A stretch of 8,926 bases of DNA from Deltaproteobacteria bacterium (GTDB lineage Bacteria > Desulfobacterota > WTBG01), in the NCBI GenBank assembly GCA_013139225.1, contig WTBG01000185.1, forward strand, positions 1-8,926, in the 5' to 3' direction. Positions within the stretch are counted from its first letter, which is position 1, and each line of letters opens with the position of its first letter. Made by a program: the position numbers and the translations under genes. Shown in pieces: positions 6,963 through 8,926 of the stretch. The notes below the pieces were generated by a model. It worked only from the letters and a program-made list of their open reading frames with translations, had not been told where the DNA came from and made no database searches.

Positions 6963-7898
6963 TTATAATTTTTCTGCCACTCTCATTTTGGCACTACGTG
7001 CTCTGGGGTTTTCCATGATTTCTTCTGGTTTTGGGGTTATTGGTTTTTTGGTAATGATTTTTATCTTTTTTGGTTTAATATCTCTTAAGGGGAATCCCCG
7101 TTCATCAAAAGAGTGCTCTTTAGCTAATTCCCTGAATTGATTCTTTGTAATTCTGTCTTCGAGAGAGTGAAATGAAATGACGCAGAATCTTCCCTTTTGT
7201 GCCAGCAGGTCAATGCCTTCTTCAATAATTGCAGTAAGGTTATAAAGCTCGTTATTTACAGCTATTCGTAAAGCTTGAAATGTTTTAGTGGCAGGATGAA
7301 TTTTTCTTTGTCTGTAAGAAGGAGGGATGGATGAAGTTACTAGTTTGCTCAATTTCAAAGTGTCAGAGATGGGCTCTTTTTCCCTCTCAGCAACCAGTGC
7401 TCTGCTAATCCTTGGTGCAAACCGTTCTTCTCCATAATTGTAAAGGATTTGTTTCAGCTGGGATACGGACAGGGTGTTTACCAAATCAAAGGCAGTGTTC
7501 GGCAGGTTTCTATCCATTCTCATGTCTAATGGCCCCTCCAGTCTAAAACTGAAACCTCGTTTAGGATCTTCTAACTGCCAGGAAGATACTCCCAGATCCA
7601 GCAAAATCCCGTCCAGTCCTTTAATATTTAATTTTTTTAAGATCGTTCGTACATTGATGAAGTTGTCCTGAAAGATAAATGTTTTTTGAGAAAACGGCTC
7701 TAATCGTTTGCGTGCCCGCTTGATAGCATCCTCGTCCCTGTCAATGGCGATGAGTGCCTTAATCTCAGGATTGTCTTTCAGGATTTTAGAAGCATGTCCA
7801 CCACTCCCTACCGTTGCGTCCAGGTAAATTCCGTTAGCTTTACAGTGTAAGTAAGAAACTACTTCTGCTAGCAGTACTGGAATGTGTGTGATTCCCAT
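6963..7898 (-). CDS. rsmH: RsmH (MraW), 16S rRNA m4C1402 N4-methyltransferase
   Basis: This SAM-dependent enzyme methylates the N4 of C1402 in the 16S rRNA decoding centre. The 311-residue length is typical. Motifs seen: HIPVLL at 5-10, the SAM-binding loop DATVGSGGHA at 27-36, acidic IDRDEDAI at 52-59, DGILLDLGVSSWQLE at 96-110, GFSFRLEGPLDMRMD at 115-129, the HPATKTFQALRIAVNNEL block at 201-218, SFHSLEDR at 242-249 and the C-terminal NPRARSAKMR at 297-306. The ATG at 7896-7898 gives the standard MGITHIPVLL start, 14 nt after the mraZ stop, without a recognisable Shine-Dalgarno. It lies in the invariant mraZ-rsmH-ftsL order and is presumably under the mraZ promoter. Nothing is truncated or missing. 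Confidence 0.97.
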   Translation of the reverse strand: MGITHIPVLLAEVVSYLHCKANGIYLDATVGSGGHASKILKDNPEIKALIAIDRDEDAIKRARKRLEPFSQKTFIFQDNFINVRTILKKLNIKGLDGILLDLGVSSWQLEDPKRGFSFRLEGPLDMRMDRNLPNTAFDLVNTLSVSQLKQILYNYGEERFAPRISRALVAEREKEPISDTLKLSKLVTSSIPPSYRQRKIHPATKTFQALRIAVNNELYNLTAIIEEGIDLLAQKGRFCVISFHSLEDRITKNQFRELAKEHSFDERGFPLRDIKPKKIKIITKKPITPKPEEIMENPRARSAKMRVAEKL

Positions 7899-7912
7899 AA
7901 ATATTCAGGATT

Positions 7913-8359
7913 TTAGAATCCCAACTTAGCCAATGTTTCTTTTCCCTTGATTTGATTAAACTTCTCTTGAGCTTCCATGAACTTTTGTTCCCATTTGGCT
8001 TTATCCCAAATCTGAATTCTTGTGATCATACCTACAAAAACCGCATCTCTCTCTAAGGCAGCATGTTTTCTTAAATAAGGGGGTATAAGAATTCTTCCCA
8101 GTTTATCCAGAGTGCATTCGGCAGCTCCGGAAATGAAATAGTGGATAAAGGTTTGTACATCTTCTTCCATAATAGAGTGTTGGCTGAATCGTTCCTCAAG
8201 CTTAATCCATTCTTCATAAGGGTAGGCGACAAGACAACTATCAAAATTGGTTATAATTAAGCGATCGTTGTAATTGGTTGTTAAAATTTCTCTATACTTT
8301 GCAGGCAAACTTACCCTGCCTTTGGTATCGATCGTATGTTCATATTTACCACGAAACAT
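7913..8359 (-). CDS. mraZ: MraZ, transcriptional regulator of the dcw operon
   Basis: MraZ is a nucleoid-associated DNA-binding protein that forms a ring of SpoVT/AbrB-like domains and represses its own dcw operon through phased direct repeats. The 148-residue length is normal. The two half-domains are visible: MFRGKYEHTIDTKGRVSLPAKYRE (D11-R15 in DTKGR) and ECTLDKLGRILIPPYLR (D85-R89 in DKLGR), giving both DxxxR signatures. The start has ribosome site TGAGGT at 8366-8371, six bases before the ATG, and gives the canonical MFRG N-terminus. It is first in the cluster, and three boxes of the expected MraZ operator type lie 22-48 nt upstream, so autorepression is likely. Confidence 0.96.
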   Translation of the reverse strand: MFRGKYEHTIDTKGRVSLPAKYREILTTNYNDRLIITNFDSCLVAYPYEEWIKLEERFSQHSIMEEDVQTFIHYFISGAAECTLDKLGRILIPPYLRKHAALERDAVFVGMITRIQIWDKAKWEQKFMEAQEKFNQIKGKETLAKLGF

Positions 8360-8380
8360 GCTTGTACCTCATCTGACAAA

Positions 8381-8407
8381 CCACTTTATACCACTTTGTA
8401 CCACTAA
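8381..8407 (-). promoter_or_regulatory. MraZ box: three 10-bp-phased AGTGG repeats
   Basis: On the minus strand the sequence carries TTAGTGG, AAAGTGG and AAAGTGG, each beginning exactly ten bases after the last (plus-strand CCACT at 8381, 8391 and 8401). The flanking 'ta' after each of the first two is also kept. This is the known kind of MraZ operator: short GTGG or TGGG boxes one helical turn apart, just before mraZ. A degenerate fourth unit starting CCA at 8411 keeps the same phase. The boxes start at about the predicted transcription start, so binding should block initiation or promoter clearance. Confidence 0.85.
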
Positions 8408-8413
8408 GTTCCA

Positions 8414-8441
8414 AGTGTACTTGTTTCTGGTATATTGTCAA
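8414..8441 (-). promoter_or_regulatory. Sigma70-type promoter of the mraZ/dcw operon
   Basis: On the minus strand a perfect TTGACA lies at 8436-8441, then a 16-nt spacer and TACACT (4 of 6) at 8414-8419. The predicted start, about seven bases further, falls near 8407 and gives a leader of roughly 48 nt. The direct downstream contact with the AGTGG boxes supports it as the regulated promoter of the cluster. Confidence 0.7.
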
Positions 8442-8733
8442 GCAGAAAAATGAAACAAAATTACAAAAATCTCTTACAATTTAGACAGATATCAATATTT
8501 AGTGTATAGAATTAAAAGACATACTACATATGGTAGATATCTTTTATAAATCTTTTATTTTTTTATTGAATTTCATGGTGAATTATTACGCAGCAGAGCT
8601 TCAGGAGAAGCAGCTTTTTTCAATTGATTTTTTTACTTGTACTTGTGGGATAATAGCTTTAAGTATTTTATTGGCAAGAGAGTAAAAACTGCATCAAAAA
8701 ATTGTGAACGTTTTTTAGGAATATCTCACTCGC
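8442..8733. other. AT-rich intergenic DNA between the two divergent promoters
   Basis: About 290 bases of AT-rich sequence without a gene I can support. It contains an open plus-strand frame of 51 codons (ATG 8530 to TAA 8685), hydrophobic at both ends with a CTCG in the middle, but it has no ribosome site and no family I recognise. It also contains a small hairpin, GCTTC-AGGA-GAAGC at 8598-8611, followed three bases later by six Ts (8615-8620). The stem is only five base pairs, too weak to call a terminator. No tRNA, rRNA or CRISPR-like repeat is seen. Confidence 0.6.
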
Positions 8734-8762
8734 TTGACTTTTTGCAGGATAGAAACTAATAT
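8734..8762 (+). promoter_or_regulatory. Sigma70-type promoter candidate for the cooC-like gene
   Basis: TTGACT at 8734-8739 (5 of 6), a 17-nt spacer and TAATAT at 8757-8762 (4 of 6) form a well-spaced promoter. It would start transcription near 8769, about 35 nt before the ATG at 8805. It is the best match on the plus strand in this gap. Confidence 0.55.
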
Positions 8763-8804
8763 TACTTTTGTTGATTGAATACTTTTTAAAGGAAAGGAGT
8801 AATT

Positions 8805-8926
8805 ATGAAGATTGCAGTTACTGGTAAAGGGGGGGTGGGGAAAACAACCATATCAGCAGCACTCTGCTTTGCATTTGCTGAAAAGGGGTATAAGGTTGTT
8901 GCTATTGATGCAGACCCTGATGCGAA
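8805..8926 (+). CDS. CooC-type carbon monoxide dehydrogenase maturation ATPase, N-terminal 40 residues
   Basis: The gene is cut by the right edge; 40 full codons are present. The start MKIAVTGKGGVGKTTIS holds a deviant Walker A motif (GKGGVGKTT, residues 7-15, with signature Lys8) of the SIMIBI/MinD class. The second strand ends AIDADPDA at 33-40, with the following codon starting 'aa' as expected for Asn. IDADPDAN at this place is typical of CooC/AcsF-like ATPases, which insert nickel into CO dehydrogenase/acetyl-CoA synthase clusters. MinD, ParA and Mrp proteins share Walker A but usually have IDxDxQ or similar there. The ribosome site AAAGGAG (8793-8799) stands five bases before the ATG and is very good. 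It is transcribed divergently from the dcw cluster. With a third or less of the protein visible, another SIMIBI ATPase is possible. Confidence 0.8.
   Translation, partial: MKIAVTGKGGVGKTTISAALCFAFAEKGYKVVAIDADPDA

Noticed and set aside
8524..8538. Near-palindrome CTACATATGGTAG in the divergent region as an operator
   Set aside because: The arms are only four bases and AT-rich DNA gives such matches often; it is not close to either promoter.
8598..8620. Hairpin plus T run as a rho-independent terminator on the plus strand
   Set aside because: The stem is only five base pairs, three bases separate it from the T run, and no supported plus-strand gene precedes it.

Overview
The window holds the front half of a bacterial division and cell wall (dcw) cluster, all on the minus strand and read from right to left: mraZ, rsmH, ftsL, ftsI, murE, murF, a single-domain response regulator, and mraY. 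mraY runs to the left edge and lacks only the last base of its presumed stop codon. At the right edge a plus-strand gene starts, diverging from mraZ. Its first 40 codons encode a deviant Walker A ATPase of the CooC type, which matures carbon monoxide dehydrogenase.

Region by region: (1) 1-1482 holds mraY and the response regulator. (2) 1516-2967 is murF. (3) 2968-3117 is an unusually long intercistronic gap for such a tight cluster, with a G-run motif, a short degenerate repeat and a weak promoter candidate. (4) 3118-8359 is murE, ftsI, ftsL, rsmH and mraZ, packed with spacings from a 4-nt overlap to 14 nt. (5) 8360-8804 is the divergent control region. It has a clear mraZ promoter followed by three 10-bp-phased AGTGG boxes, the expected MraZ operator, then an AT-rich stretch and a good promoter and ribosome binding site for the cooC-like gene.

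Function: MurE, MurF and MraY carry out successive steps of peptidoglycan precursor synthesis: addition of the third residue, addition of D-Ala-D-Ala, and transfer to undecaprenyl phosphate. FtsI (PBP3) is the septal transpeptidase, and FtsL is a small bitopic divisome protein. RsmH modifies 16S rRNA, and MraZ is the likely autorepressor of the whole unit. The DNPR motif in MurE indicates a meso-diaminopimelate wall.

Organism: a diderm-type or at least mDAP-walled bacterium of moderate to low GC. The CooC-like ATPase hints at an anaerobe with CO dehydrogenase or the Wood-Ljungdahl pathway. FtsI carries one C-terminal PASTA domain. Together with the degenerate 'cgaagacgcaaagg' repeat these would fit groups such as Brocadiales-type Planctomycetota, Omnitrophota, Nitrospirota or anaerobic deltaproteobacterial lineages, but the window alone does not decide. 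I see no evidence for a wholly novel system. The most unusual points are the response regulator inside the mur operon and the content of the murE-murF gap.
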